DNA of 64,000 nt from Moniliella sp. 'wahieum' (Eukaryota > Basidiomycota > Moniliellomycetes > Moniliellales > Moniliellaceae): contig RSEE01000005.1 in assembly GCA_003971905.1 (NCBI GenBank), positions 186,001 through 250,000 of the forward strand, in the 5' to 3' direction. This document shows, piece after piece, positions 22,161-32,791 of this stretch; the stretch's first letter is position 1, and every line of letters starts with the position of its first letter. Made by a program: the position numbers and the translations under genes. The notes below the pieces were generated by a model. The model worked only from the letters and a program-made list of their open reading frames with translations. It was not told the origin of the DNA and did not search any database.

Positions 22161-23809
22161 ATGCCCGCCAACTGGACCCCAGCTCGTGGCGCACCAAGCC
22201 TGTCGCCCAGGACGTTGTCTATCCCGACACCGACAAGCTCAATGGCGTCTGCCAGCGCCTCAGCTCGCTTCCTGGCCTCGTAACCCCCGGCGAGGTGGAA
22301 CGTCTGCGGGGTGCCCTCTCGGAGGTTGCCGCCGGCCGCGCTTTCCTGCTCCAGGCCGGCGACTGTGCCGAGCTGTTCTCGTACTGTGATCCGGCCCAGA
22401 TCGAAGCCAAGCTCAAGCTTGTGTTGGTCATGAGCCTCATCATTATTTGGGCGCGCGGACACCCGTGGTGCGCATTGGGCGGATTGCTGGGCAGTATGCT
22501 AAGCCCCGGTCCAAGCCCACCGAAATCGTCAAGGTAGATGGCCAAGAGAAGGAGGTCCTTTCGTTCCGAGGAGACAATGTTAATGGCTTTGGGCTAGAGG
22601 AGCGCGTTCCGGACCCTGAGCGCTTGATGCAGGCCTACTTCTACTCCACCGCCACGCTCAACCATTTGCGTGCGTCCCTGGGCAGCGGCTTTGCCGATTT
22701 GCATGCGCCAATGCAGTGGTCCTTTGAGCACGTCCGCTCCCCCACCCTCCAAGCCGAGTTTGAGAGCATTGTCGATTCCCTCACGGACTCTCTCGAGTTT
22801 ATGCGCACCATTGGAGCCGACCCTTCCGGTGCCGGCACTCCTACTTCGGCCGCCGCTGGGCCGCTCAGCTCGGTGGACTACTACATCAGCCACGAGGGAC
22901 TGATGCTAGAGTACGAGGAGGCGCTGACGCGCTACGCTACACTTCCCACCAAGGTGCGCACTCCACAGGACTCGGCGGCGTCGACGCCATCCAGCTCCAT
23001 GGTACTGCCCTGAGGAGGAGAAGGGTGCCTACGCCCTCTCGGCACATACCATCTGGCTTGGGGATCGGACCCGTCAACTGGACGGAGCGCACGTGGAGTT
23101 TTTCCGTGGCATTCGCAACCCGATCGGGATCAAGGTGGGGCCGACGATGCAGCCGGCCGAGCTGGTGGCCATGCTCGACCTCGTCAATCCGCAGCGAGAG
23201 GCGGGCGGTCACGCTCATCTGCCGGTACGGAGCAAGCAAGATCGATGCACTGCTGCCAGCGCACATTGAGGCCGTGCAGGCATCGGGTCATCGGGATGCG
23301 GTGATCTGGTGCTGCGATCCCATGCATGGCAACACTGTTACCGCCCCTGGCGATGCCGGGATCAAGACGCGCCGGTTTGCCGACATTGTGACGGAGCTAG
23401 TGCGGGCCCTCAAGATCCATGCGTCGCTAGGCAGCCGTCTTGGTGGTGCCCACCTCGAGTTGACCGGCGAGATTGATGAGTCTGGGTTCAGCGTGACCGA
23501 GTGTTTGGGTGGGAGCATGCAGCTGGGCCCGACAGACTTGGCTAAGCGGTACCGCTCCCACTGCGATCCTCGGCTCAACTACGAACAGAGTTTGGACATT
23601 GCTTTCGTCATCAGTTCTTTCCTCAAGGCTCAACGACGCAAGGCCGGGCGGACTCCCCGACACGGCCATGCTGCTTTCAGCGGGACCCCTCTGTGCACCG
23701 TGGAGCCTCGCCCGCCCCACGGACGGGACCGAGCCATTTGACCGAGAGTGGGTCACAAGAAGACGACTTGCTGGCGGAGCTGGTCAAGGGCATTGAGACA
23801 CGGCCGTAG
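22161..23809 (+). CDS. Class II 3-deoxy-D-arabino-heptulosonate-7-phosphate synthase
   Basis: First enzyme of the shikimate pathway: condenses phosphoenolpyruvate with erythrose 4-phosphate. The ATG at 22161 gives [20 protein letters not shown] after one missing C is allowed for. Family landmarks follow in order. They are [12 protein letters not shown] (metal-binding Cys), [45 protein letters not shown] and [15 protein letters not shown]. Further on are [53 protein letters not shown] and VTECLGG. The C-terminal tail reads [19 protein letters not shown] to the TAG at 23807-23809. This plant/actinobacterial-type (AroA_II) enzyme is unrelated to the yeast ARO3/ARO4 type. Small indels lie near 22187, 22451, 22990, 23205 and 23655. 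Confidence 0.95.
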
Positions 23810-24080
23810 GGCTTTTTGGCGTGGCAAGAGGTGCTAATCTGTGCTTCCCATCGCCCAAGAAACAACGTACTTTGCTGCAGTTGTCATTCTATGCGACCAT
23901 CTCACATGAGGCGTTTGCTGCTTATATATAGGTGGGGTTACCGTGAAGGGGCGGAGGATGGAGGGGAAAGCATAGATACAGAGTGACCCCGCCACGGTAT
24001 GCATGATTGAAAGTAAAATGCACCAGAATCAATGCAGGGCCATAAGCTGGCGTGACCATACCAGACTTGGCAAAAAGAAT
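23810..24080. other. 3' flank of DAHP synthase
   Basis: No gene. TATATATAGG at about 23924-23933 and AT-richer sequence lie before the tRNA gene, whose terminator sits at its left edge. Confidence 0.45.
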
Positions 24081-24168
24081 GACGAGAGTGGGATTCGAAC
24101 CCACGCCCCGGAGGACTGCGGTTAGGAAGAACCTGAACACAGCGCGTTAACCACTTCGCTATCTCGCC
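24081..24168 (-). tRNA. tRNA-Leu (CAG), probable intron
   Basis: Read on the minus strand from 24168. Acceptor GGCGAGA pairs with TCTCGTC at the 3' end. The D-arm GCG..CGC encloses AAGTGGTTAA (A box), and the T-arm GTGGG-TTCGAAT-CCCAC is canonical (B box). The anticodon stem CTGTG/CGCAG encloses a 17-nt loop starting TTCAGG. This puts CAG at positions 34-36 and leaves about 10 nt of intron after position 37. An 11-nt variable region fits a class II tRNA, and the discriminator is A, as leucine tRNAs need. A TTTTT Pol III terminator follows at about 24073-24077. Identity depends on this folding by eye. Confidence 0.7.
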
Positions 24169-24326
24169 TGGATGACTTGTCACGCGCAGAAAGGAAGTCC
24201 GACAGCAGGCTTGTTCCTGGCCTGGCAGCCCAGTGAACGTTGAACGGTGGATACAAATTGGGACTGACTCTATGCAGTTGCGCCTCAGAACAGCTAGCCG
24301 AAAAAATGCATGCAAACAAACGTAAC

Positions 24327-26335
24327 TCAGGGACTCTTGCTCTTCCAGCCTGCCTCGCGTGCCCTTATCGAGCCCGCGCCGGCTCGCGCATGTACAGCAA
24401 CAAGTACGGCGTTCCATCGTGGCCGGGGCGCGTGGCTCGTTGTCCCGGCCACCACTGCTGCTGGCAGGATGGGCGTCAGGACCGTGTCGTCAATGTGCAC
24501 CCAGCCTTCCGCCTCCTCTTCCCAGCGGGGACGGAGGACGTCGACGGTATAGTGGCCGCGAGGCATGGGTACCGTGGTGGTACACCACCGCAAACAGTCG
24601 GTACGCGCCCGGTGGAGAAGGACTGGGTTTTGGCTCGCCCACCAGCGTTTCGGGGAAGAAGAAAGAAGAGGTGCTGGTCGAAAGGACTTCCTTTTCGAGC
24701 TTTTGCGGTGTGTGCCACACCGGATCAAAACACGAAGCGTTTCAGTTGGACCAGCAGCACCGCTGGCAGCTGTTCCAGTTGCACTTGCTTTGTGATCCTC
24801 GTCGTCTCGGTGGCTGTGGAGGTGGTGCCCATGACTTCCACATGTGCCAATTGGGCCAGTGCATCCTCCACCCGCACCAATGCGGGTCCGCAATATGCAG
24901 TGGCAGGGTTAGGAAGGCTTCGTGCGTCACACTTTCGCGCGTGCGGGTGTGGCCTGCGCCCGCACGCGCACCGGGCGTACCCACGACCGTCGTGTACCGC
25001 AGAGTGGAACGGGTCATGCCTCCAAACAAACGAATGATCGGAGACAGTGCCTCCTTGACCCCCGACAGGCCCGAAGAGGATTGGCCACCGAAAAGTAGGC
25101 TGCCGCAAACGTCTGGGCGACCTGAGCTGGAGTCGGACTCGGTTTGCCGGTAGCGGGGCGAGGAGGCTTGGCCTTGGTTGATGTAACAGCCTGCCATCCG
25201 TTTTCGGTGCGCGAGACAGGCGAGGAAGAGGACGGGGAACGCACCCCGCCAGGCAGCGGCGCTCTGACTGGGATGAAGTGGCGTACAGCAGTTCGTCGTG
25301 CAAAGCATCAAGAAGGAGGTTGAGGAACTCCTCGGCATCATGCTGCGTGGTGCCGTATTGCATCGCTCGCAGTGCGGACGGCCGCTCTGACCCATCGCAT
25401 CGTACCCCGGTCGGCACAAAAGGTTCTGGTGCCGGTTCCGTTTTGGGTAAGGGGAATTGGGCCACAAATTCAACCATGGCACGAACCAGCTGCCCGGCGG
25501 CCGGGCCCGCCGGCTCCACTTCTCCCCCAAGCGAGGGGAACAGAGAGTGAATGTGTGGGCGCAAAAGCGCCTTGGCGTAGCTCCTTAGCACGGAACAGGT
25601 TCGCAAACGGAACACAGTGCACCAGAGCTTGGAGAATGCTGTTGGCGAAGCACATGTTGCCTGTGTTGATCAGTCCGCGTGGGAGGACGGGGGAGCAAGT
25701 GGGTTGCTGGCTGCGTGGTTCAACGCGGCTTCGAGAGCCGCTGCTGAGGCGGATTGCACACCAGGAGGCTTCGGGGAGTCAGAAGTGGGTGCGGGGGTGG
25801 AGTCCGGCACAGGACCCTCGTAAATGGTCAGGATAGGATGGTTTTGACAGCATCGAGCTGGGTCCAGGCCTTGGGCCGTGCCCATGGGTTGGACTTGGGT
25901 GGTGGTGGAGGGGGTGTAGAGAGGGGAGGAGCAGGCGGACCAAGAAGCACAGGGGGGGGAGCAAGGGCGGAGGAGAAGACGATGGGATTTGTTCTCGACA
26001 CGGCCGAGGATGAGGAAGCAAGGGTGAGGGGCACCCAATCGGAAGCAGGGTGAGACGGGGCCACATCTCCAGGAAGAGGGACATGGAGGGAGCGGAGAGT
26101 AGGCAGAGGGGAGGAGGGGCGGGGCCAGAGTGGGACGGAAGCGGGGGCGATGCGGGAGTGGCCATGCGGCGGCGTGGGGGGTGGGCACGGGCAAAGGAGG
26201 GCGGGGGGAGGAGCAGAAGGGTAAAAACGCCTGGCGGTGGCGGTGGCGGTGGCGGGTGGTGGCGGTGCCCGCGGGGGTGGGGTAGCTCTGGCGGTTGGGA
26301 GGGAGGAGGGGGGCTGTGGGCAGGGAGACGGACAT
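24327..26335 (-). CDS. Ubiquitin-specific protease, USP10/Ubp3-like
   Basis: Cysteine deubiquitinase. The ATG is at 26335. A Pro-rich disordered leader holds SNPWARPKAWTQLDAVKTIL. The Cys box is NTGNMCFANSILQALVHCVP (about 25650-25590). QHDAEEFLNLLLDALHDELL is the family's QD/E motif (about 25350). LPAVLLVQLKRFVFD (about 24760-24730) precedes the His box, YRLFAVVYHHGTHASRGHYTVDV (about 24610-24540). WVHIDDTVLTPI follows, giving the catalytic triad. The YHHG.SA.GHYTxDV signature with the IDDT continuation is typical of USP10/Ubp3, which with Bre5 removes ubiquitin from ER-Golgi and ribosomal substrates. The TGA is at 24327-24329. Frame breaks near 25660, 25230 and 24720 split it. Confidence 0.88.
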
Positions 26336-26678
26336 GGAGACGATGGCCGATGGTTGCTGGGCTATCGATAGCCTGGGGCCGAGAGGAGGAGGGCGAAAAA
26401 AGTCCAAGGGGGAGGGGGAGGGCCCGCATCGGACACAGCGACTGGCGCCGTGCGGGGGGACGGGGCGGCAGCAATTCCGCTGGGCGGGGGGCACACGCTC
26501 GCTGCTTTCGTTTTTTCTGGTGGATGTGAAGCTTGAAGCTTGAAGCTTGAAGCTTGAAGCCTGGCCGCCCAGCACCGCATCCAGCCTCACTCGTCCACCT
26601 CAAGCACGCCCACAAACACCCCTCCCGCCCCGGCCTCTGCCCCGCTCCTCTCTCCTTCCCCCTTCCCCTGTCGCCACC
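26336..26678. other. Divergent promoter region: USP / SUZ gene
   Basis: Short divergent promoter. Its main visible element is the (GAAGCTT)n run at 26528-26560. Confidence 0.45.
26528..26560. repeat. GAAGCTT heptamer tandem repeat
   Basis: Four perfect GAAGCTT units and a partial fifth, about 195 bp upstream of the USP start and 120 bp upstream of the SUZ start. The core TTCAAGCTT also occurs singly upstream of other genes (29182, 46810, 52364 and 58937). Confidence 0.85.
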
Positions 26679-27457
26679 ATGTCCGACCCCGGCCCCCGCT
26701 GCCCGCCCCGCCCATCCGCATCATGCGCCGCGAGCCCAGTGCCACGTCTGCGCCTGCCTCCATCTCCGCCTCGGCCGCCTCGGCTCCGCGCCCATCTCCC
26801 TCCTGCCCCGCCCGCCGCCAGCAGCAGCACCAGCTCCCCCGGCAGTCCATCCAGCAGCAGCCGCACAAGTCCCACCCCCAGCACCAGCTCCAGCTCCCCG
26901 GCTCCCCATGCCCCTGCCCCGGCCCCGCAACGGCGCACATGACCATGCAAGAGCGTGAGGCTGCGTACCAGGCCGCCCGCGCCCGCATCTTCGGACCATC
27001 TGATCCTAGTGCTCCCTCGGCACCTTTGGACCCCACACCTGGAGCTGGCAGTCGCGCCGCCGCCGCCCTCCCCGCGGGCGACTGGGCCTTGGACCCGTCC
27101 GCGCCCCAGTGGACTCCGCCCCGTTCGTTGGACGCGCCCCCCATCCGCTCACCAATGAGCTGGACCCCGCAACGACCACCTGCCGCAGCGCTTGGGCCTG
27201 GTCCATTCCGCGCACCGAGCCTGTTTTCCCTGTGCCCTCGCCCCGCGGCCGCCGGAGCCGCGGCCGCGTGGACGGAGGAAAGAGACGCCGGAAGCGTTCC
27301 CTGCCCTGCGGGAGGGCCCACCCATGGCCCGGCCAAGCGCAGGGGTGTGGGGGAAACAGGGGCCCGCTTCCCTTCCTGCCCGGCCGGACTGGGTGATGGC
27401 TGCGCTCGAAAAGGAGCTGCCGTCGGACGAGCGGACGGGCCCAGGGAGGAACTCTGA
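26679..27457 (+). CDS. SUZ-domain protein (RNA-binding type)
   Basis: Small Pro/Ser/Ala-rich protein carrying a SUZ motif, an RNA-binding peptide found with R3H domains or alone. The ATG at 26679 follows a CCACC context. PIRIMRRE (after a one-base slip near 26715) resembles the ILRR opening of SUZ modules. MTMQEREAAYQAARARIFG (26940-26995) matches the ER-EYxxARxRIFG core closely. DPSAPQWTPP follows. No R3H domain is seen. The frame for the C-terminal third is uncertain because three frames stay open in GC-rich sequence; the stop is taken at 27457 but could lie near 27533. Confidence 0.6.
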
Positions 27458-27588
27458 TCTATGTCTTATGTCTATGTCTATGCATCATGTAATGCTATGT
27501 CCCACGACCGCGAGTCTAGGTAAGGAGGTGTAGGAAAGAGGAGGAGGGGAGAGTGTGTTAACCGAAGCGATGGCTTGACGCGTTGACG

Positions 27589-28979
27589 TTACGCTTGCAC
27601 TCGTACCCGTTCTGACGCAGCTTTGTCCAGTCGGTTCATCACTGCCAGCCAAGTTGTTCTCGTGGCACAGTTTCCACAAGGATCACCGAACCCTCCTGGA
27701 ACCTGCTCGTCCAGGTAGCGCAGCCCAGCAAACAGCCGCTTCGCTGCTTCGTCGGCCGTGTGGGGCCCATGTCGTACACGTATACCTCGGCCTGCCCTCG
27801 GTCCAAGGAAATGTGAATGCTCGGACACCTGAAGTGACAGGACGCCAGGTGCAGCTGCCTCTACTGTCGCCAGGAGAGGCGAGCCACGTGCGACCATGAG
27901 CCCCGCGACGAAGCGAGGGGTGGGAGAGGCCTGTGCCTCTCGTTGAAGCAAGTCCTGCAGACGTACCCCGTCCTTTCCCACATCCAGCGCAATCACAGGA
28001 GCATTGGGAGAGTAGTGGCGGTACTTCATCCCCGGTGTGGTGGGGGCCAGTTCGAGTTGGGCGTCCCGCTCCCCATCTCGCCCATACACCTGACCGATAC
28101 CTGGCCTCCCCTGTGCCACGCATCCGGCCTGGTCCAGAACCGCCTCAATTGCCTCTACTGCCACACCACCTGGGCGGAGAACACGGAGTTGGCCACGCTG
28201 GCTCAGACCATCCACCACGTCGATTCCAGTCCCACGCCCGACGCACCGCCATCGAGAATGTACCGTATCCTCCCGCGCGAATCACGGCCCAAGGCTTGGT
28301 CCAGCGGTCCCCCCAGATCATAAAACACGTGCTCTGCGCACGTTGGCGAGGGACGTCCAGACGCGTTGGACGATGGTGCAGCAAGTGGGCAGTCGGAGAG
28401 CGCAATCAACGCGCGGGCCAAGGGGTGCGACGGCATTCTCACCCCTACTGTCGTCAGCTGGGCGGTGACGACGGGCGGGAGTGCGCCTGGCTTGACAGGG
28501 AAAGAAGGGTCAAGCTGCCGGGCCAAAAGTGGTGCATGAGAAGGGAGTAGACGGGGGCAAGTCGTGCGTGTCGCACAGCGAGGCAAGCATGGCAGTGTGG
28601 GCAATATGCACAATGAGCGGGTTGTCGCGCGGCGGCCCTTGGCAGCATAGATTTTGCGCACGGCATCTGCGTTGCGGGCATCCGCACCCAGCCCATACAC
28701 CGTCTCGGTGGGAAAGGCGACGAGGCCCGGCTTGCACCTCCTCGGAGGCGAGGCGGAGAGAAGTCTGGGCCTGTTCGCCGTCGGGGGTGGGAGAGAAGTG
28801 GGGCAGCTGGGTATCAGGGGAGGCGGGGGCGGGAAGTGGACGGCGTGCAGGGGGCAAGGGAGGATGCGGGTGTCGAAGGCAGGGCGGGAGCAGAGGCGGG
28901 GAGCGAGGGAGAGGCTGCTGCTGAAGGACATGGCCAACGGGACGCGCGCAAGCAACCGCAACGTGTGGTGAGCATCCAC
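27589..28979 (-). CDS. SUA5: Threonylcarbamoyl-AMP synthase, Sua5 type
   Basis: Makes threonylcarbamoyl-AMP for the t6A37 modification of ANN-decoding tRNAs. The ATG at 28979 gives an Arg-rich N-terminus (MDAHHTLRLLARVPLAMSFS) that could target mitochondria; a second in-frame ATG at 28931 would shorten it. The YrdC core shows GLVAFPTETVYGLGADA, IYAAKGR / NPLIVHIA, HHFWPGSLTLL, VGVRMPSHPLA and APSSNASGRPSPT (nucleotide pocket). GLESTVVDG and VLRPGGV close the core. The C-terminal Sua5 domain begins TPGMKYRHYSPNAPV and contains VSEHSHFLGPRAGRGIRVR, ending with a GNCATRTTWLAVMNRLDKAA helix at the TAA (27589). Frame breaks are near 28640, 28500, 28215 and 28090. Confidence 0.93.
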
Positions 28980-29433
28980 CTTGGGACGGCCTGCTGCTTC
29001 TATTCGACTTCTTTTTTTATCTTGGCCACCCTGTTACGTCACTCTCACTCCATGACTCTGTTTCGGCGTCTAGCCTCCAACGGCAACTGCAGAGAAGAAA
29101 GAAAAAGAAATCAAATCATTGCACCGATGCCCATGCTCCTACCCGAGCCCCAGATCCACCATCCATCCTGCTTCGCCCCCTCTTCAAGCTTGAGGGCCAC
29201 CGCTCACAACCTGCCGTTGCATGGAGAGAAGATTGCGCACAGCACTAGACAGTATACTACGACGATCCTATTAATGATGGGCATGCGGCACGGCATAGAA
29301 TTTTCGAGTCCCGCCGTCCCCCTCGTCAAGCGTTCTGCGCAAGTCACAAGGATACGGCCGGAGGGCGAGTGGCATGTACTTCCCATGCTCCTGAAGCGGG
29401 AACATGACACCTCAAGGCATAGCAGCGGCGGAT
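28980..29433. other. Sua5 upstream region / L31 3' flank
   Basis: No gene supported. TCTTCAAGCTTGAGG (29181-29195) lies about 205 bp upstream of Sua5. Confidence 0.45.
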
Positions 29434-29912
29434 TTACTCCTGGTCAATGACCACCGGTCTCGAGGCCCTTGAACGAGGTGATGCCAAACACAGGGGTGGC
29501 GACCAACGTAGAGCTTCTCCTTGGCGTCCTCGTCGTCGTTGCGCTTGCGCTCAAGACGGACCCGGATGCGGCGGGGCACCGACTTGACACCCAGCTTCCA
29601 GATCTCCTCGTTCAGCTTAGGGTCGATGCGCACGTCCTTGACGCTCATCGCACGCTGGGCAAAGCGGACCACCTCCTTGATGGCACGGGGGCCGTCTTCT
29701 TGTCCTGCATGCGGAAGACGCGCTTGGCAAGGTGGATCGTGTACTCGCGCTGGAGGAGATGGGTCAGCTGATGCACCAGCAAAAAGTCGGGACCAAGCGG
29801 GGGGTAGCGCAATCCGCGCCTCCTAAATGGCAGGGAGGCCGCAGGCCGGAGAAACACGTACAGTCACGACGTCCTTGAGGACGGAGCGCTGAGTCTTCTT
29901 GCCAGGAGCCAT
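29434..29912 (-). CDS. RPL31: 60S ribosomal protein eL31
   Basis: Large-subunit protein near the peptide exit tunnel. Exon 1 (29912-29862) encodes [17 protein letters not shown]; the intron runs 29861-29750 (GTACGT to CTCCAG). Exon 2 gives [20 protein letters not shown], then [40 protein letters not shown], and [19 protein letters not shown]. Near the end the frame is displaced; the conserved tail [20 protein letters not shown] reappears when single bases are allowed for at about 29503 and 29454, with the TAA at 29434. A one-base deficit in a G run (29687-29691 on the plus strand) is the third break. Three indels in one small essential gene strongly indicate data error. Confidence 0.96.
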
Positions 29913-30392
29913 GATGCTAGGTCTTGAGCTAGGTGGTGGGGACAGGAGCAAGAAACGGGGGGTCAGCCGGGGGAAACCGAGCCGGGCCCCGCAGCCCCAA
30001 CGAAAGAGGCCACACAGGCCTACTGCGTAGTTGAAATTGCCGCAGCATTTGAGCAATTACGCCTTAGGGTTGATGCATCGTCCGAGTCCGGTGCTTGGCG
30101 TGACGCGTGACGCGTCATGGGACCGGTTGGAAGTGCAATATTGCAATGTCTGGACTTTAAACTTTAACATTGAGTGTCGCAGGGCCATGCGAAAAGCAGG
30201 TGTGTGACGAGGGTGTGACGTCAGGAAAAGATCAGCGCGCGAGCGGCTGCCCCGACGGGCTACTGGCTCAACGCAAGCTGAACGTTCAACTTGAACTGAA
30301 CCAACACCGCCACAGCTGCTGTGTTTGTGTTGTCCCGCCGGCGGGGGCTGCGCATCTGCTGTCCGCCCCCATCGACCATCACCCGCCCCAGC
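29913..30392. promoter_or_regulatory. Bidirectional promoter: L31 / DUF4112 gene
   Basis: 480 bp between divergent starts. It contains a double MluI-box palindrome TGACGCGTGACGCGTCA (30101-30117), a CRE-like TGACGTCA-type site GTGTGACGTCAGG (about 30209-30221) and TGAACGTTCAACTTGAAC (about 30277-30294). Site identities are by motif only. Confidence 0.5.
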
Positions 30393-31055
30393 ATGGCCAT
30401 CTGGACCTCCGTTGCCAAAGACCAGGCAGAGAAGTACGCCGCCAAGTACCAGCCCGAAGTACTGCCTTCCGAGGCAGCGCAGCCAGCGTCCAGCCGAGAC
30501 TATGCTCTCTTCCGGCACTAACATTGAGCCTTGCGTCATCAGGACCCGTTCTACGAGTACTACCAAGATGCCAAGGGGAAGCAGAGCGTCGCAAACGTGC
30601 CCCTCCGCCTGGGTTGACCCCGCACGAAGAGAAGGTGTGGAAAAAGATTGCTAAGCACGCGCATCGCCTCGACCGCGGCATCCGATTGCCGGCTCCGGTT
30701 TGGATACACCGCCATCCTGGGCATATTCCCCTACGTTGGCACTGCCGCGAATGGTGCGCTGAACTACTACTGCCCGTCATCAAACCAGCCAAAGAAACCT
30801 TTGAGTGCGTATTCTCTCCCTTTGTCGACACAGTGAGGCGCATAGCAGTGCTGACCCTGACCCTATCCCAGTTTGCCGTCGGGCACAGTGGATCGGATGA
30901 AGTTTAACGCGATGGTTGGGTGTGCCTTTGACCTCATTCCACTGGTGGGGGACATATTCCTCGCTGTATGGGGGGCGAACGCACGCAACGTCCACCTTGT
31001 TGAACGGCACTTGGCCCAGCGTGCGCCTTCCACGGCCGTACATGCCCACGTCTGA
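30393..31055 (+). CDS. DUF4112 membrane-associated protein
   Basis: Member of the DUF4112 family, whose biochemical role is unknown to me; relatives include fungal PH-domain-linked proteins. The ATG at 30393 gives MAIWTSVAKDQAEKYAAKY. An intron starts GTACTG near 30459 and ends CATCAG at 30541. DPFYEYYQDAKG and ERRKRAPPPGLTPHEEKVWK follow (one G missing near 30577). The domain proper then reads KIAKHAHRLDRGIRL, FRFGYTAILGIFPYVGTAAN, GALNYY, a second intron with GTGAGG-like features ending about 30870, LPSGTVDRMKFNAMVGCAFD, and LIPLVGDIFLAVWGANARNV. The ILGIFPYVG and DLIPLVGD halves are the two hydrophobic repeats of the family. The stop is at 31053-31055. Confidence 0.78.
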
Positions 31056-31712
31056 GGGACACGGGATCAACAGGAACCTTGAGCCGCTCAGCCCCTGAGA
31101 TCGGATCACAGTCCTCCGCCACCCCGTCCGGCTTTTCAGATGCCGCATTTCCCATAGTGCTATTACCCCTCCTCTTTCTTCGTTTCTTGTTGCCTACAGT
31201 ACCCCCTTGACTTAATACACTGTCGTTACCCTGACAAGCAAGCGTCGAGTGCGCATGCATCTTAGACTTATATCTTCACCACTCTAACTCCATAAGTCAT
31301 GATAGCGGGCATGCGTGACCAACAAAAAATACAAGTTCTCTTCTGTTGGCTTTGTCGACCGGCCAGAGAGGCCGCAGCGACCTCACATTGCAGTTTGGCC
31401 CACCGAACTGGATTTCAGGACAAAATGAACAAGATATGAACCCACCTCGTCCTTTCCTGCAGCGAGGCGGTTTTCGAGACGATCGTGGGGAGCGGAAGAG
31501 ATGTGCACAAGGGAAGCGCAATAGAAAAAGACAAGGATAGGATGAAACGGTATAATATCCGGTGCCGGGGGATGGAGCGATGATCGATGAGGGATCATGT
31601 CAAGGGAAGAAGAGGCAAGATTCGTATAATGAACAGCCATACGTGCCTCTGCATGAGCCCACGCTGGTCCCAGCAAACACGGGGACGGAACTATCAAGGA
31701 AGGATGTAATGC
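31056..31712. other. Intergenic between convergent DUF4112 and CDC43 genes
   Basis: Two 3' flanks; no gene supported. GGAGCGATGATCGATGAGGG at about 31572-31591 resembles the motif set found upstream of other genes but lies far from any start here. Confidence 0.45.
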
Positions 31713-32791
31713 TCATTCTCGCCTCCATGGCTGGCTGTGGAGATGGTCGCATGCCCAGCGGGCCGAGGCAAGGCTCATGTTCAGCCCTGGGTCGACGGGC
31801 AAGAGGGGCGGGAGCGAGGCGAGGGTGGTATCTTGGGCTTCTGGATCTGGATCTCCATCTTTGTTGGCGTGCTGATGCATACTCAGAGCAACAGTGCCCA
31901 GGTAGGAATGGAGCACGTCCGGTAACGCATCTGGCACCTTACTTATCCCCCCCACGGGGCTCTGACACGCCAAGATCCACTCCACGTCCATGGGACCGTT
32001 GATCAGACCATGTGCGCCCAGCAACGCCAGTGCGGCACCGCACCAGAAACTGTAGCACACATCTGGCTTCTTTTCCCTTCGGCCTGAGAAGCCAGCGCCG
32101 GGGTGGACAGGATCACTGACTTGTTGCGCTAGTAGCCAGCGTGGCAGTTGGTCCAGTTTGCCATCCTGTTGCCAGTGTGTAAGTTCGCCAGCTAGGGCGA
32201 GCGAGGCGACGGCGCAGTAGGTGCTACCGCCATGGGCTCTTCCCCTGGAGCTGGGAGAAAGCGCGGTCGTACGTTTGGCAGCGGGCAAGGTAGGTGAGAG
32301 CAAGGGGTACGTCGATCGCATCCCATGCATCGACCAAGTGGGCCACAGCAAACGCGGCATACAGGAAGCGTACATCTGCTTCGTCCGTGTTGGGAGAGAC
32401 GACGAAGGATCCATCGGGCCGTTGGCACGCCGTCAGCAACGCGCGTACCCCACCACGATCCAGCCGCGTAAAGTCGTCGCGCAAAATGGTGAGCACAATC
32501 AGCGCCGAGTAGGTCATCACCACGTTCCCCCCCCGCGGCAACGGGGCGAGCGAGACCACACCCGCACTTGGGCTGCCACGAAACCCGCCAGTAGAGACTT
32601 GCTGTGCATACACCCACTCTTGTAACCCCCATCTCGGCAGGCGGCAGCTTGGCCTCCACCTGGCCCAGCACGTCCAGCGCACCCAGCACAAACATGCCCA
32701 GCGTCATTCGGCTCAACTCTTCCTCGGCGTACGCCGAGGGCATGAGGTGCAGATGGCGCAGGTAGAAGCCAGTGTGTTTCTTGATGTCCAT
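31713..32791 (-). CDS. CDC43: Geranylgeranyltransferase type I beta subunit
   Basis: Catalytic subunit that prenylates CaaX proteins ending in Leu, such as Rho-family GTPases; works with the RAM2 alpha subunit. The ATG at 32791 gives MDIKKHTGFYLRHLHLMPSA, the usual start of this family. TLGMFVLGALDVLG is helix 2. GGFRGSPSA, VMTYSALIVLTIL, QRPDGSFVV, DVRFLYAAFAVAHL, GSTYCAVASLALAG and GAGFSGRREKKPDVCYSFW form the alpha-alpha barrel repeats. The Zn ligands are visible: Asp and Cys in KPDVCYSFW (about 32065) and His in PDVLHSYLGTVALSM (about 31900). The stop is near 31713. Three frame breaks (near 32630, 32540 and 32240) look like data errors. Confidence 0.92.
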
